This document shows, piece by piece, positions 15,602 through 24,855 of a stretch of DNA of 64,000 nt. Position 1 is the stretch's first letter, and each line of letters starts with the position of its first letter. The DNA lies in the NCBI RefSeq assembly GCF_040675465.1, contig NZ_JBFAPA010000018.1, positions 186,001-250,000 on the forward strand. The letters are read 5' to 3'. The DNA comes from Kibdelosporangium sp040675465. Lineage in GTDB: Bacteria; Actinomycetota; Actinomycetes; Mycobacteriales; Pseudonocardiaceae. The notes under the pieces were generated by a model that did no database searches, was not told the DNA's origin, and saw nothing but the letters and a program-made list of their open reading frames with translations. Position numbers and translations under genes: made by a program.

Positions 15602-16332
15602 GCACGCCGCCCCTGTTCCTCGTCGAGAGCCTGCCGCCGGGACCGAGCATGGTCCTGGACGGCCCGGAAGGCCGGCACGCGGCGACCGTGCGCCGGCTCC
15701 GGCCGGGGGAAGAGCTGACCGTGTCCGACGGCGAGGGCAACGTGGCCTCGTGCGTCGTCGACGCGCCTGAAGGCAAGGACGCCCTGCGCCTCACGGTCGT
15801 CTCGCGCACGTTCGTGCCCGCGCCCCGGCCGCGCGTGATCGTGGCGCAGGCTCTGGTGAAGGGTGACCGCGGCGAGCTGGCGGTGGAGCTGGCGACCGAG
15901 GCCGGGGCGGACGTGATCGTGCCGTGGAAGGCCGCGCGCTGCGTGGTGAAGTGGGAGGACGGGCCGCGCGGGGAGAAGGCGTTGGCCCGCTGGCGCAACA
16001 CGGTCCGGGAGGCGGCCAAACAAGCCCGCCGCCCATGGGTGCCGACGGTGCTGGAACCGGTGACTACCAAGGGCCTCGCGGCCCTGATGGATTCGTCGCT
16101 GGGTCTGCTGCTGGAGGGTTCGGCGGGGCGGCGGCTGGCCGAGGTGTCGTTGCCTGCCGACGGGGACATTGTCCTGGTCGTCGGCCCCGAGGGCGGGATC
16201 AGCGGTGAAGAGATCACCGCGCTGTCGGCGGCGGGCGCGCAGGCCGTCCGGCTAGGGCCAAGTGTCCTGCGTGCCTCCACCGCTGCAGCTGTGGCCCTCG
16301 GGGCCATCGGCGCTCTCTCCCCCCGGTGGTAG
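15598..16332 (+). CDS. rsmE: 16S rRNA m3U1498 methyltransferase RsmE
   Basis: 244 residues; SPOUT-class enzyme methylating N3 of U1498 in 16S rRNA with SAM. The N-terminal PUA-like part has GPEGRHAATVRRLRPGEEL; the knot region has VVGPEGGISGEEI and RLGPSVLRASTAAAVALGA, the SAM-binding trefoil loops. GTG start overlaps the dnaJ stop (GTGA). Usual length. Confidence 0.95.
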   Translation: MSTPPLFLVESLPPGPSMVLDGPEGRHAATVRRLRPGEELTVSDGEGNVASCVVDAPEGKDALRLTVVSRTFVPAPRPRVIVAQALVKGDRGELAVELATEAGADVIVPWKAARCVVKWEDGPRGEKALARWRNTVREAAKQARRPWVPTVLEPVTTKGLAALMDSSLGLLLEGSAGRRLAEVSLPADGDIVLVVGPEGGISGEEITALSAAGAQAVRLGPSVLRASTAAAVALGAIGALSPRW

Positions 16333-17037
16333 CCATAGAGACGAGCGCGGACGACCCCCACGACGCCCGCGTTCCAGCGCCCACCGTTGGCAGAAGAACC
16401 CCTCAGCCCAAGACGCTAACGGGACAAGTGAAAGTGGCTGCCGGTCATTCGACCCACAAACCAGACACGGAGAACCGAAACCAAACCCAACCCACGACCA
16501 ACCAGCCGCCACCATAACCCGCAACCCCCACGCCCCACACCCAAAACCCCCAACAAAGCCACTGCAACGCCAAAAACCGGACCCCCGCTCCCCACCCCAA
16601 GGAACAAGCAAAAGCAACAGCCAATCCCCACCCGCGCAGCGCAAAGCGCAGCGACAACCCAGCTGGAAAGCAAGGCCGCCGAAGGCGGCACGTGGGGGGT
16701 ATGGGGGGCTCGGCCCCCCAAAATAATCCAGCGGAGCGTGAACGGGAGGCGTGCCCGCCGAACAAGGTTAGGACGCTCCGCTGCGGCGTGAGCCGCAGCG
16801 GAGCTCCGCCGGACCGAGGGGGGAGGTGTCCGGCGGCTCTTGTGGCGCCCGTCGCGGTGTGTCGCGCGGGGCGCCATGACCTCGGTCTTCGAGGCAGAGC
16901 GTAGACCGTCCATCGTCAGGTGCGCCACCAGGTCGGGAAAATTGATCTTTCCCGATGGCCGGTAACGACCTCTAGTCTACCGGCGTCGGACGTTGTTGAT
17001 GTTCGTCTCGATTCCTACTGATGTGAAGGATTTTCTT
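16333..17037. other. Intergenic region with A/C-rich tract and hairpins, no gene seen
   Basis: About 700 bp. From ~16445 to ~16620 the + strand is almost only A and C (G/T-rich on the other strand). Downstream are a GGGGGG-CTCGG-CCCCCC hairpin (16703-16719), a perfect 13-bp hairpin with a GTGA loop (16775-16804), and a 9-bp hairpin (16806-16814 with 16828-16836). Open frames here have unnatural composition and are not supported as genes. The first hairpin may end the hrcA-dnaJ-rsmE transcript. Confidence 0.6.
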
Positions 17038-18561
17038 GTGGTTCGTTTTCGTGGGGGACGTGTCGCGGTCGCGGCACTGACGGCCGTTGTGTCGTTGTGT
17101 TCTGGGGCTGGGGTGGCCGGTGCGGGTTCTGGGGCGGCTGTGCCGCGGCTGAGCTGGTCTGATTGTCAGGATGGGTTTCAGTGTTCGTCGGCCGAGGTGC
17201 CGTTGGACTATGACCGGCCGGCCGGGAAGAAGATCAGCCTCGCGTTGATCAAGCTTCCCGCTACTGACCAGGCCAAACGGATCGGGACTTTGTTCGTGAA
17301 CTTCGGCGGGCCGGGGGCTTCGGGCCTGCAGCGGCTGCGGGAGCGCGGGAAGTGGTCGTGGTTGTTCTCCGAGCAGCTTCGGGCCCGGTTCGATGTGGTG
17401 TCGTGGGATCCGCGGGGGATCGCCAACAGCACTGCGGTGCGGTGCTTCGATTCGGTCGAGGAGCAGCAGGCGTTCTTCGGGTCGTTCCCGGAGATGCCGA
17501 CCGATCCAAGTGGTATGCCCGCTTTCTTCGAGAAGTCGAAGGAGCTGGCTTACCAGTGTGAGACCAAGGCCGGGGACATCCTCGAGCACGTGTCCACCGC
17601 GAACACCGCCCGGGATCTGGATCTGCTGCGGCGGGCGGTCGGCGACGCCAAGCTGACCTATCACGGCATCTCGTATGGCACGCATCTCGGCGCTACTTAC
17701 GCCAACCTGTTCCCGGACAAGATCCGGGCGATGGCGTTCGACGGGACCATGGACTTCGTGGGCAACGCCACCGGTCACGGTGACGACGGTCGCAAGGTGC
17801 CGTTGGACACCCGCCAGGATGTGGCCACCGGTATCGCGCAGACCTTCGAGCAGTTCCTGCGGCTGTGCACCGAGGCCGGGCCGAAGTGCGCGTTCTCGTC
17901 GGGTGACCCGAAGGCGAAGTGGGCCGCGATCACCGCGCGCGCCAAGCAGGGGCCTATCACGGTCGATGGTCAGGCGTGGACCTATTCGGCCATCGTGAAC
18001 ACCGCTGCGGACCTGTCGGACTCCCGTGGCTGGCCGGACATCGCCGTGCTGCTGCAGAGCCTGTACGACGCCAGGAACACCGTCGCGCGCGTTGCCGCCA
18101 AGCAGGGTGAGCAGTACACCAGCAACCGCACCGAGGCGTTCAACGCCATCCAGTGCAGTGACAGCGACGTGCCGACCGACCCGGAGGTCTATGCCCGCTA
18201 TGCCGAGTCGGAGGACGCCCGCGTGCCCGACTTCGGCCGGATCGCCGTGCTGGACATGATGAGCTGCGCGTTCTGGCGGGCGAAGGACGACGACCGGTAC
18301 ACCGGCCCGTGGAACCGGTGGACCTCCGCGCCGATCCTGGTGCTGAACAACCGCTACGACCCGTCCACCCCGTTGCACGGCGCGCAGGACGGCGCCGCGG
18401 AACTGGCCCGGGCCAGGGTGTTCGTCACCGAGGGCTATGGCCACTCGTCGATGTACGTGCCCAGCACGTGCACCGAGCAGGTCAAGCGCGAGTACTTGAT
18501 CTCGGGCACGCTGCCGGCGCCGGGCAAGACCTGCGGAATCGACGCGAGCCCGTTCAGCTGA
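17038..18561 (+). CDS. Secreted alpha/beta-hydrolase, TAP/tripeptidyl aminopeptidase type
   Basis: 507 residues from GTG 17038 (GAAGGA 7-8 nt upstream). Sec signal peptide (VRFRGGRVAVAALTAVV, Ala-rich cleavage near residue 30). Pattern of Streptomyces SlpD/SlpE and Tap peptidases: FVNFGGPGASG oxyanion region, VVSWDPRGIANS, nucleophile Ser212 in GISYGT, Asp441 in NNRYDPSTP and His469 in EGYGHSSM. Probably removes short peptides from extracellular proteins. A related protein lacking the nucleophile lies at 25906-27447. Confidence 0.88.
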   Translation: MVRFRGGRVAVAALTAVVSLCSGAGVAGAGSGAAVPRLSWSDCQDGFQCSSAEVPLDYDRPAGKKISLALIKLPATDQAKRIGTLFVNFGGPGASGLQRLRERGKWSWLFSEQLRARFDVVSWDPRGIANSTAVRCFDSVEEQQAFFGSFPEMPTDPSGMPAFFEKSKELAYQCETKAGDILEHVSTANTARDLDLLRRAVGDAKLTYHGISYGTHLGATYANLFPDKIRAMAFDGTMDFVGNATGHGDDGRKVPLDTRQDVATGIAQTFEQFLRLCTEAGPKCAFSSGDPKAKWAAITARAKQGPITVDGQAWTYSAIVNTAADLSDSRGWPDIAVLLQSLYDARNTVARVAAKQGEQYTSNRTEAFNAIQCSDSDVPTDPEVYARYAESEDARVPDFGRIAVLDMMSCAFWRAKDDDRYTGPWNRWTSAPILVLNNRYDPSTPLHGAQDGAAELARARVFVTEGYGHSSMYVPSTCTEQVKREYLISGTLPAPGKTCGIDASPFS

Positions 18562-18579
18562 CAGTGGGATGATCCTGGC

Positions 18580-19674
18580 GTGGTCGAAGCCGAGCTTCTC
18601 CGGGTGGCCCGTCGGCTAGCGGGTCTGCTGCGGTCGACGGTGCTGGTCGGGGTGACGCTGATCGCGCTGGTGCGGGCGGCGCCGGGGCAGGTTCCGGCGC
18701 TGCTCGCGATCCTGGCGGCGGTGCTGGTGTGGAGCGCGGTCTTCGTGTGGGGCAAGGGCACCTGGATCGTGCTGGTGGACACCGCGCTGGTGGTCGGGCT
18801 TTGCCTGGCGCAGCAGTGGATCGTGCTGGGCCCGGACCTGGACAACAGCGCGAACTGGGTGCTGGCGGCGGTGTCGAGCGCCGCTGTCGCGCACCAGTGG
18901 TACACGAGCGCGAAGGTCGCCTTCAGCACGACGACGGCGATGGTGATCGCGTACGTCGCGGGCGTGTCCTTCGCCATGCCGGAGTGGGTCGACGCCGTGC
19001 CGATCGCGCTGTGGACCTATGCCGAGACCGGGATGTCCCGGGGCCTGTTCGTGCTGATCAGGGCGGCCGCTCGGTCCTCGGACCGGAGTACCGCCCAGCA
19101 CGAGCGGGCCCAACGAGAGGTCGCGGTCGCCGCGGCGAGACGCGCGGACGAACGCGAGTACCTGGCCGCCCTGCACGACACCGCCGCGTCCACGATGCTC
19201 GCCGTGGGCCTGGGCATGGTGGACGGCAGCGAGACCTGGCTCGCCGAACAGGCCAGGCGGGACGTGCGGGTGCTGTCCGAGCAACAACGCGGCGGGCAGC
19301 TGGATCTGGCGAAGGTGCTCGCGGACGTGGTCGAACGCAGTCAGCTCGAGGTGGAGCTGACCGGTCCGGCGGCGGCCAGCCTGCCCGCGGAGGTCGCGAT
19401 GGCGATCAGCCAGTCCGTGCAGGAGGCGCTGGCGAACGTGGCCCGGCACGCGGGGGTCGCCGCGGCCGCGCTGCGGTTGGACTCGGAGGCCGAGGCGGTC
19501 CGCGTCCGGATCACCGACCACGGCCAGGGTTTCGATCCCGCGCTGGTCTCCCCGCACCGCAGGGGCATCACGATGTCCATTGTGGAACGCATGGACCGGG
19601 TGGGCGGCCTGGCGACGATCGAGTCGCGGCCCGGCACCGGGACCACCGTCCAGCTGGCGTGGCCTCGTGGCTGA
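18580..19674 (+). CDS. Sensor histidine kinase, membrane-bound
   Basis: 364 residues. Five or six hydrophobic segments in the first ~160 residues, then a coiled region, a DesK-type phosphoacceptor motif ALHDTAAS with His199, and an HATPase domain with Asn286 in the N box (EALANVARHAG) and DHGQGFDP as G1. GTG start 18 bp after the TAP gene. First gene of a three-gene unit with a degenerate kinase and a LuxR-type regulator; adjacent stops and starts overlap. Signal unknown. Confidence 0.88.
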   Translation: MVEAELLRVARRLAGLLRSTVLVGVTLIALVRAAPGQVPALLAILAAVLVWSAVFVWGKGTWIVLVDTALVVGLCLAQQWIVLGPDLDNSANWVLAAVSSAAVAHQWYTSAKVAFSTTTAMVIAYVAGVSFAMPEWVDAVPIALWTYAETGMSRGLFVLIRAAARSSDRSTAQHERAQREVAVAAARRADEREYLAALHDTAASTMLAVGLGMVDGSETWLAEQARRDVRVLSEQQRGGQLDLAKVLADVVERSQLEVELTGPAAASLPAEVAMAISQSVQEALANVARHAGVAAAALRLDSEAEAVRVRITDHGQGFDPALVSPHRRGITMSIVERMDRVGGLATIESRPGTGTTVQLAWPRG

Positions 19675-20764
19675 ACCCGGAAGCGCTGTCGAGAACAGCA
19701 CCGTCGCACGCCTCGAGTACGGGCTGCGCGTAGCCATCCTGTTCATCGTCGTCATCACCTTGTTCGGGCTCGCCCTGCCGACACTGCTGGCCAACAGCGA
19801 GGTCTACCGGTACTACGGCCAGGAAGTCGCGGCCTTCGTCATGCTCGTCGCGGTCACCGCGTTGTCCGCGTTCGACATCCGGCGACGGCGGATCTTCGAG
19901 TGGCTGCGGTGGCTACTTCTGGCCACGATCGTCGCGGCCGCCGTCCTCGCGGTCACCGGCGTCCGTCCCGAGGACCTGTCCGTGGGCGAGGCCGAGTGGT
20001 CGCTGGGGGTCACCGGCTGGATGGTGCTGCTCCTGCTGATCGACCGCAGCTGGGCCGCGTCGCTGGTGTTCCTGGTGGTGCTCAACGGGATCAACGTCGG
20101 CCAGATGGTCGCCACCGGCCAGGACGTGCTGCGGTTCGGCATCGGCGCGTTGCTGGTGCTGGCCTTCCAGGTGCCGGTGATCGCCACCGCGATCGTGCTG
20201 CGCCGGTTCGCGGCGAACGCGGCCGAACTGGCCCGGCGCGAAGCCGTGCTGCGCACCGCGGAGGACGTGGCCGCGCACATCCAGGAGGACCGCAAGGCCC
20301 GGTACGCCGCCCTCGCCGGGACGACGGTGCCGCTGCTGTCCGGGTTGGCCGACGGTTCCGCGGACCTCGGCGATGATCAGGTCCGCACCAGATATGCGGT
20401 CGAGGCCGCCCGGATGAGGAGGCTTTTCGCGGAGAGCGACGACGTGCCCGACCCGCTGCTGCACGAGCTGCAGGCGTGCCTGGATCTGGCTGAGCGCAAG
20501 GGAATCACGGTCCAGCTGGACACGTGGGGCGAGCGGCCGGTGCCGCCGCTGGCCGTCCGCCGGGCGCTGACCGAGCCCGTGGTACAGACCTTGGCCGGGG
20601 CGCGGTCCATGGCGCGGGTCACCTTGATCGGTGAGCCGGGACTGGTCACCGTTAGTGTCGTGTCCGACTCGCCTGGAACAACTACGACCGGAGACTCGTC
20701 TGTGACAGTGACCAACCTGTCAGAAGGGGACCGGGTGTGGGTGGAGGCGACGTGGCGGACCTGA
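19667..20764 (+). CDS. Degenerate membrane sensor kinase-like protein
   Basis: 365 residues from GTG 19667, overlapping the preceding kinase stop by 8 bp. Same plan as its neighbour: ~5 membrane segments (residues ~20-190) and a cytoplasmic helical/ATPase-like region. The expected phosphoacceptor area reads DRKARYAALAGTTVPLLSG without His, and the N-box area reads RRALTEPVVQTLAGA without Asn; no G1 DxGxG is seen. Probably catalytically inactive and acting as a co-sensor or allosteric partner. Relationship to kinases is inferred from layout and operon position. Confidence 0.7.
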   Translation: MAEPGSAVENSTVARLEYGLRVAILFIVVITLFGLALPTLLANSEVYRYYGQEVAAFVMLVAVTALSAFDIRRRRIFEWLRWLLLATIVAAAVLAVTGVRPEDLSVGEAEWSLGVTGWMVLLLLIDRSWAASLVFLVVLNGINVGQMVATGQDVLRFGIGALLVLAFQVPVIATAIVLRRFAANAAELARREAVLRTAEDVAAHIQEDRKARYAALAGTTVPLLSGLADGSADLGDDQVRTRYAVEAARMRRLFAESDDVPDPLLHELQACLDLAERKGITVQLDTWGERPVPPLAVRRALTEPVVQTLAGARSMARVTLIGEPGLVTVSVVSDSPGTTTTGDSSVTVTNLSEGDRVWVEATWRT

Positions 20765-21405
20765 TCACGGTGGCCGTGATCGACGACCACCCGGCGATCG
20801 CCGCGGGTATCGAGATGTGGTGTTCCCAGGCGACCGACCCGCGGGTGCGGGTGATCGAGTCCGGTGTCACCCCGGCGGTCGCGTGGACCGGTGACGGCGC
20901 GGACGCCGACGTGATCGTGTTCGACCTGCAGCTGTCCGGCCAGATCCCGGCCTACCGCGAGCTGCGCCAGCTGGTCGAGGCCGGCCGCCAGGTCGTGGTC
21001 TACACCATGCGGGACGACCGGGACGCGGTGCTGACCTGCCTGGACATCGGCGCGTTCGCCTACCTGAGCAAGACCGAGGGCCCGGCCCACCTGGTGCCCG
21101 CCATCCAGGCCGCCGGCCGCCACCTGCCGTACACCCCGCCGGTGATGGCCCGCGCCTTCGGCACCGACACCCGCGCGGACCGCCCCAAGCTCACCCCGCG
21201 CGAGGTGGACGTGCTGGTGAACTGGTTCGCCTGTGAGTCCAAGGAGATGGTCAGCCGCAAGCTGGGCCTGTCGGTGCGGACCGTGAACAGCTACATCGAC
21301 CGCGCCCGGATCCGCTACGCCAACGCCGGCCGCCCCGCCCCCACCAAGGCTTCGCTGGTGGCCCGTGCCATCCAGGACGGCCTGATCGGCCTCGAAGACC
21401 TCTGA
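20752..21405 (+). CDS. LuxR/NarL-type response regulator
   Basis: 217 residues. Receiver domain with Asp11-Asp12, phosphoacceptor Asp58 (VIVFDLQLSG) and Lys in YLSKTEG; C-terminal LuxR-type helix-turn-helix (LTPREVDVLVNWFACESKEMV, LGLSVRTVNSYIDRARIRY). The VNSYIDR recognition helix and the weakened helix 3 are somewhat unusual. GTG 20752 follows GGAGG and overlaps the upstream stop by 13 bp. Third gene of the kinase/pseudokinase unit and its probable output. Confidence 0.9.
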   Translation: MADLITVAVIDDHPAIAAGIEMWCSQATDPRVRVIESGVTPAVAWTGDGADADVIVFDLQLSGQIPAYRELRQLVEAGRQVVVYTMRDDRDAVLTCLDIGAFAYLSKTEGPAHLVPAIQAAGRHLPYTPPVMARAFGTDTRADRPKLTPREVDVLVNWFACESKEMVSRKLGLSVRTVNSYIDRARIRYANAGRPAPTKASLVARAIQDGLIGLEDL

Positions 21406-21418
21406 TTAGGGTTTGTGC

Positions 21419-21772
21419 ATGACCCAGAGCGACTGCCTGTTCTGCAAGATCATCGCGGGCGAGATCCCGTCGACTGTCGTGCACGAGACGGACACCACGT
21501 TCGCTTTCCGCGATCTGCACCCACAGGCCGCGACCCACGTGCTGATCGTGCCCAGAGCGCACTACACCGACGCCGTGGACCTCGCCAAGAACGCACCGGC
21601 GCTGCTCGACGACATCACGCTGGCCGCTGGTGAGATCGCCGGGCAGGAGGGCATCGCCGAGTCGGGCTACCGCCTGGTGTTCAACACCGGCGCGGACGCG
21701 GGCCAGACCGTCTTCCACACCCACCTGCACCTGCTCGGTGGTGAACAGTTGGGTCACTTCGGGCGTCCCTAG
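21419..21772 (+). CDS. HIT-family nucleotide phosphohydrolase
   Basis: 117 residues, full length for the HINT branch. Starts CLFCKIIAGEIPS, with the catalytic histidine triad HTHLHLLGG near the C-terminus and THVLIVPRAHY in the middle. Such enzymes hydrolyse adenosine phosphoramidates and acyl-adenylates. ATG 21419 is preferred; an upstream GTG/ATG two codons earlier is possible. It stands between the signalling operon and phoH, commonly seen in actinobacteria. Confidence 0.93.
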   Translation: MTQSDCLFCKIIAGEIPSTVVHETDTTFAFRDLHPQAATHVLIVPRAHYTDAVDLAKNAPALLDDITLAAGEIAGQEGIAESGYRLVFNTGADAGQTVFHTHLHLLGGEQLGHFGRP

Positions 21773-21876
21773 CCGGGTATTCGCTGCGAGCTGCCGGCGG
21801 ATCCGGCTAGCATCGATGGGCAAAGACAGATCTTCGTGACCGAGCGCACCAGCGCAGAAAGCAGGCCAGAGGCCTC

Positions 21877-22980
21877 GTGGCCGGTACCGCACCAGGTGGC
21901 GCAGCCCACCCATCCGAGACTCCCCTCACCGGGAAGAACGGCTCGTCTCAGGTGGAACCCTCGGAGTCCACCGCTCAGTCCAGGTTCTCCGTACCGGACG
22001 CGGCCCTGCTGACGTTGCTGGGCTCGCGGGACGAAAACCTCCGCGTGGTCGAGGAGCTCCTCGCCGCGGACGTGCACGTCCGCGGGAACGAGATCACCCT
22101 CTCCGGCAACCCGGCCGACGTGGCGTTCGGCGAACGGGTCTTCGCCGAGCTGGCCACCCTGGCCGGCCGCGGCCAGCAGCTGGGGGCCGACGCGGTGCGC
22201 CGGACGGTGGCGATGCTGTCCGCGGGCACGGCGGAGTCGCCCGCCGAGGTGCTCAGCCTGGACATCCTCTCCCGCCGGGGCCGTACGATCCGGCCGAAGA
22301 CGCTGAACCAGAAGCACTACGTCGACGCGATCGACAAGCACACCGTGGTGTTCGGCATCGGCCCGGCCGGTACCGGCAAGACCTACCTGGCGATGGCCAA
22401 GGCCGTGCAGGCGTTGCAGGCCAAGCAGGTCAACCGGATCATCCTGACCCGGCCGGCGGTGGAGGCGGGGGAGCGGCTGGGCTACCTGCCCGGCACGCTG
22501 TACGAGAAGATCGACCCCTACCTGCGCCCGCTGTACGACGCGCTGCACGACATGGTCGACCCGGAGTCGATCCCGCGGCTGACCCAGGCGGGCACGATCG
22601 AGGTCGCCCCGCTGGCCTACATGCGCGGCCGGACGCTCAACGACGCGTTCATCATCCTGGACGAGGCGCAGAACACCACGCCCGAGCAGATGAAGATGTT
22701 CCTGACCCGGCTGGGGTTCTCGTCCAAGATCGTGGTCACCGGTGACATCACCCAGGTCGACCTGCCCGGCGGGCAGCGCAGCGGCCTGAAGGTGGTGCGG
22801 GAGATCCTCGACGGCGTCGATGACGTGCACTTCTCCACGCTCACCAGCGCGGATGTGGTGCGGCACAAGCTGGTCGCGGACATCGTGGACGCCTACGAGA
22901 AGTGGCAGGCGACCGAGGACGCGGGTGACCAGCGGGACGTCCGCAGGCAGCGCACCGGCAGCGACCGCCGGGGCCGGTAG
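21877..22980 (+). CDS. phoH: PhoH-family P-loop ATPase
   Basis: 367 residues. Walker A at 162-169 (GPAGTGKT), Walker B in FIILDEAQN, and the VVTGDITQVDLP sensor motif; a KH-like N-terminal part precedes it. PhoH/YbeZ proteins are RNA-associated ATPases that work with YbeY in rRNA maturation and ribosome quality control. GTG start; ybeY begins 6 bp after the stop, so the two are co-transcribed. Corresponds to phoH1 (Rv2368c) by position. Confidence 0.95.
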   Translation: MAGTAPGGAAHPSETPLTGKNGSSQVEPSESTAQSRFSVPDAALLTLLGSRDENLRVVEELLAADVHVRGNEITLSGNPADVAFGERVFAELATLAGRGQQLGADAVRRTVAMLSAGTAESPAEVLSLDILSRRGRTIRPKTLNQKHYVDAIDKHTVVFGIGPAGTGKTYLAMAKAVQALQAKQVNRIILTRPAVEAGERLGYLPGTLYEKIDPYLRPLYDALHDMVDPESIPRLTQAGTIEVAPLAYMRGRTLNDAFIILDEAQNTTPEQMKMFLTRLGFSSKIVVTGDITQVDLPGGQRSGLKVVREILDGVDDVHFSTLTSADVVRHKLVADIVDAYEKWQATEDAGDQRDVRRQRTGSDRRGR

Positions 22981-22986
22981 ACCACA

Positions 22987-23547
22987 GTGAGCATCGAGAT
23001 AGCCAACGAGTCCGGTGTGGCCGTCGACGAGTCGTCGATCGTCGCGGCCGCCCGGTTCGCCCTGGACCGCATGCAGGTCAGCAAGCTCGCCGAGCTGTCG
23101 GTGCTGCTGGTCGAGCTGGACGTGATGGCCGACCTGCACGAGCACTGGATGGACCTGCCCGGCCCGACCGACGTGATGGCGTTCCCGATGGACGAGCTCG
23201 ACTCGGCCCGCCGCCCGGACGCCTCCGAGGCGGGCCCGGCGCTGCTCGGCGACATCGTGCTGTGCCCCGCGTTCGCCAAGGACCAGGCCCGCAAGGCCGG
23301 GCACAGCCTGCTGGACGAGCTGCACCTGCTGACCGTGCACGGGGTGCTGCACCTGCTCGGCTACGACCACGCCGAGCCGGCCGAGGAACGCGAGATGTTC
23401 ACGCTGCAGAACCGGATCCTCGCGGACTTCCGGACCGCGCGGGCCGAGGCCAAGCGGCCGGCCGCGCAGCGCAGCGCGGACGACAAGGTGCTCGGCGCGG
23501 TGGGCCTGGACGACACGCCCCCGCGGGAGAAACGCCCCCAGGACTGA
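22987..23547 (+). CDS. ybeY: Endoribonuclease YbeY
   Basis: 186 residues. Zinc-dependent RNase in 16S rRNA 3'-end maturation and ribosome quality control. Metal motif HGVLHLLGYDH (H-x3-H-x5-H) is complete, followed by an acidic EEREMF helix. The C-terminal ~35 residues (RAEAKRPAAQRSADD and onward) extend beyond the usual end, as in other actinobacteria. GTG start. Lies between phoH and the CBS-domain gene. Confidence 0.95.
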   Translation: MSIEIANESGVAVDESSIVAAARFALDRMQVSKLAELSVLLVELDVMADLHEHWMDLPGPTDVMAFPMDELDSARRPDASEAGPALLGDIVLCPAFAKDQARKAGHSLLDELHLLTVHGVLHLLGYDHAEPAEEREMFTLQNRILADFRTARAEAKRPAAQRSADDKVLGAVGLDDTPPREKRPQD

Positions 23548-24855
23548 GTGGGAGCAGCGGTGACGGACTCCGCGACATTGCTTGTGGTGGCGGTGCTGCT
23601 GGTGCTCATCGCCGGTCTGTTCGCCGCCGCGGACGCCGCGTTGAGCGCGGTGTCCCGGGCCCGGGTCGAAGGCCTGGCGCGGGCGGGGCGGGCCGGCGCG
23701 CGCCAGCTGCTCGCGGTGGTGATCGACCGGCCGCGGCACGTGAACCTGTTGCTGCTGCTGCGGTTGACCTGCGAGCTGGTGGCGACAGTGCTGTTCACTG
23801 TGGCCTGCCTGAACCTGATCCAGCCGGACGGGCTGGCCGTGCTGATCGCGGGTGTGGGCATGGTCGTCGTGTCCTACGTGCTGGTCGGTGTCGGGCCGAG
23901 GACCCTGGGCCGTCAGCACCCGTACAGCGTTGGACTCGCCGCTGCGGGACCGGTGCGCGTCCTCGGGTATGTACTCGGGCCGTTGAGCCGGCTGCTGATC
24001 GTCATCGGTAACGCGATCACGCCCGGCCGCGGCTTCCGGGAAGGCCCGTTCTCGTCCGAAGTGGAGCTTCGCGAGCTCGTCGACCTGGCGCAGGAACGCG
24101 GTGTGGTGGACGAGGACGAGCGGGAGATGATCCACTCGGTGTTCGAGCTGCGCGCGACCATCGCCCGCGAGGTGATGGTGCCGCGCACCGAGATCATCTG
24201 GATCGAGCTGGCCAAGTCGGTGCGCCAGGCGCTCGCGCTGTCGCTGCGCACGGGGTTCACCCGGCTGCCGGTGATCGGCGAGAGCGTGGACGACATCGTC
24301 GGCGTGGTGAACCTCAAGGACCTGGTGGCCGCCTCGCTGGAGGAGGGCGGGTCGGCGCGCCGGATGGACGAGCTGATGCGGCCCGCCGAGTTCGTGCCGG
24401 ACACCAAGCGGCTGGACGACCTGCTCAAGGAGATGCAGCTGTCCCGCAACCACATGGCCATCGCGGTGGACGAGTACGGCGGCACCGCGGGCCTGCTGAC
24501 CATCGAGGACATCATCGAGGAGATCGTCGGCGAGATCACCGACGAGTCGGACACCGACGACCGGCCGCCGGTCGAGCACCTGGACGACGGCTCGGTGCGG
24601 GTCAGCTCCCGGCTGCCGGTCGAGGACCTGGGCGAGCTGTTCGGCACCGACTTCGACGACACGGACGTGGAGACCGTCGGCGGCCTGATGGCGCAGCGCC
24701 TCGGCCGGGTCCCGCTGCCCGGCGCCGAGGCCACCATCGGCGATCTGCTGCTGCGTGCGGAGGGCGGCAAGGACAGCCGCGGCCGGATGCGGATCACCAC
24801 GGTCGTCGTGTGCAACGCGGCTGCCGTCAAGGAAAGGAGTGCCGAGCGTGGCTGA
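23548..24855 (+). CDS. Membrane CBS-domain protein, hemolysin C/CorC family
   Basis: 435 residues. N-terminal CNNM/DUF21 membrane domain (helices about 5-30, 65-90, 95-120), a CBS pair (REVMVPRTEIIWIEL, FTRLPVIGESVDDIVGVVNLKDL, MAIAVDEYGGTAGLLTIEDIIEEIVGEI) and a C-terminal CorC-type domain. Probably a magnesium/cobalt-linked transporter. Two GTG starts are possible: 23548 directly after ybeY, or 23560 with GGGAG ahead. Equivalent of Rv2366c by position. Confidence 0.92.
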   Translation: MGAAVTDSATLLVVAVLLVLIAGLFAAADAALSAVSRARVEGLARAGRAGARQLLAVVIDRPRHVNLLLLLRLTCELVATVLFTVACLNLIQPDGLAVLIAGVGMVVVSYVLVGVGPRTLGRQHPYSVGLAAAGPVRVLGYVLGPLSRLLIVIGNAITPGRGFREGPFSSEVELRELVDLAQERGVVDEDEREMIHSVFELRATIAREVMVPRTEIIWIELAKSVRQALALSLRTGFTRLPVIGESVDDIVGVVNLKDLVAASLEEGGSARRMDELMRPAEFVPDTKRLDDLLKEMQLSRNHMAIAVDEYGGTAGLLTIEDIIEEIVGEITDESDTDDRPPVEHLDDGSVRVSSRLPVEDLGELFGTDFDDTDVETVGGLMAQRLGRVPLPGAEATIGDLLLRAEGGKDSRGRMRITTVVVCNAAAVKERSAERG

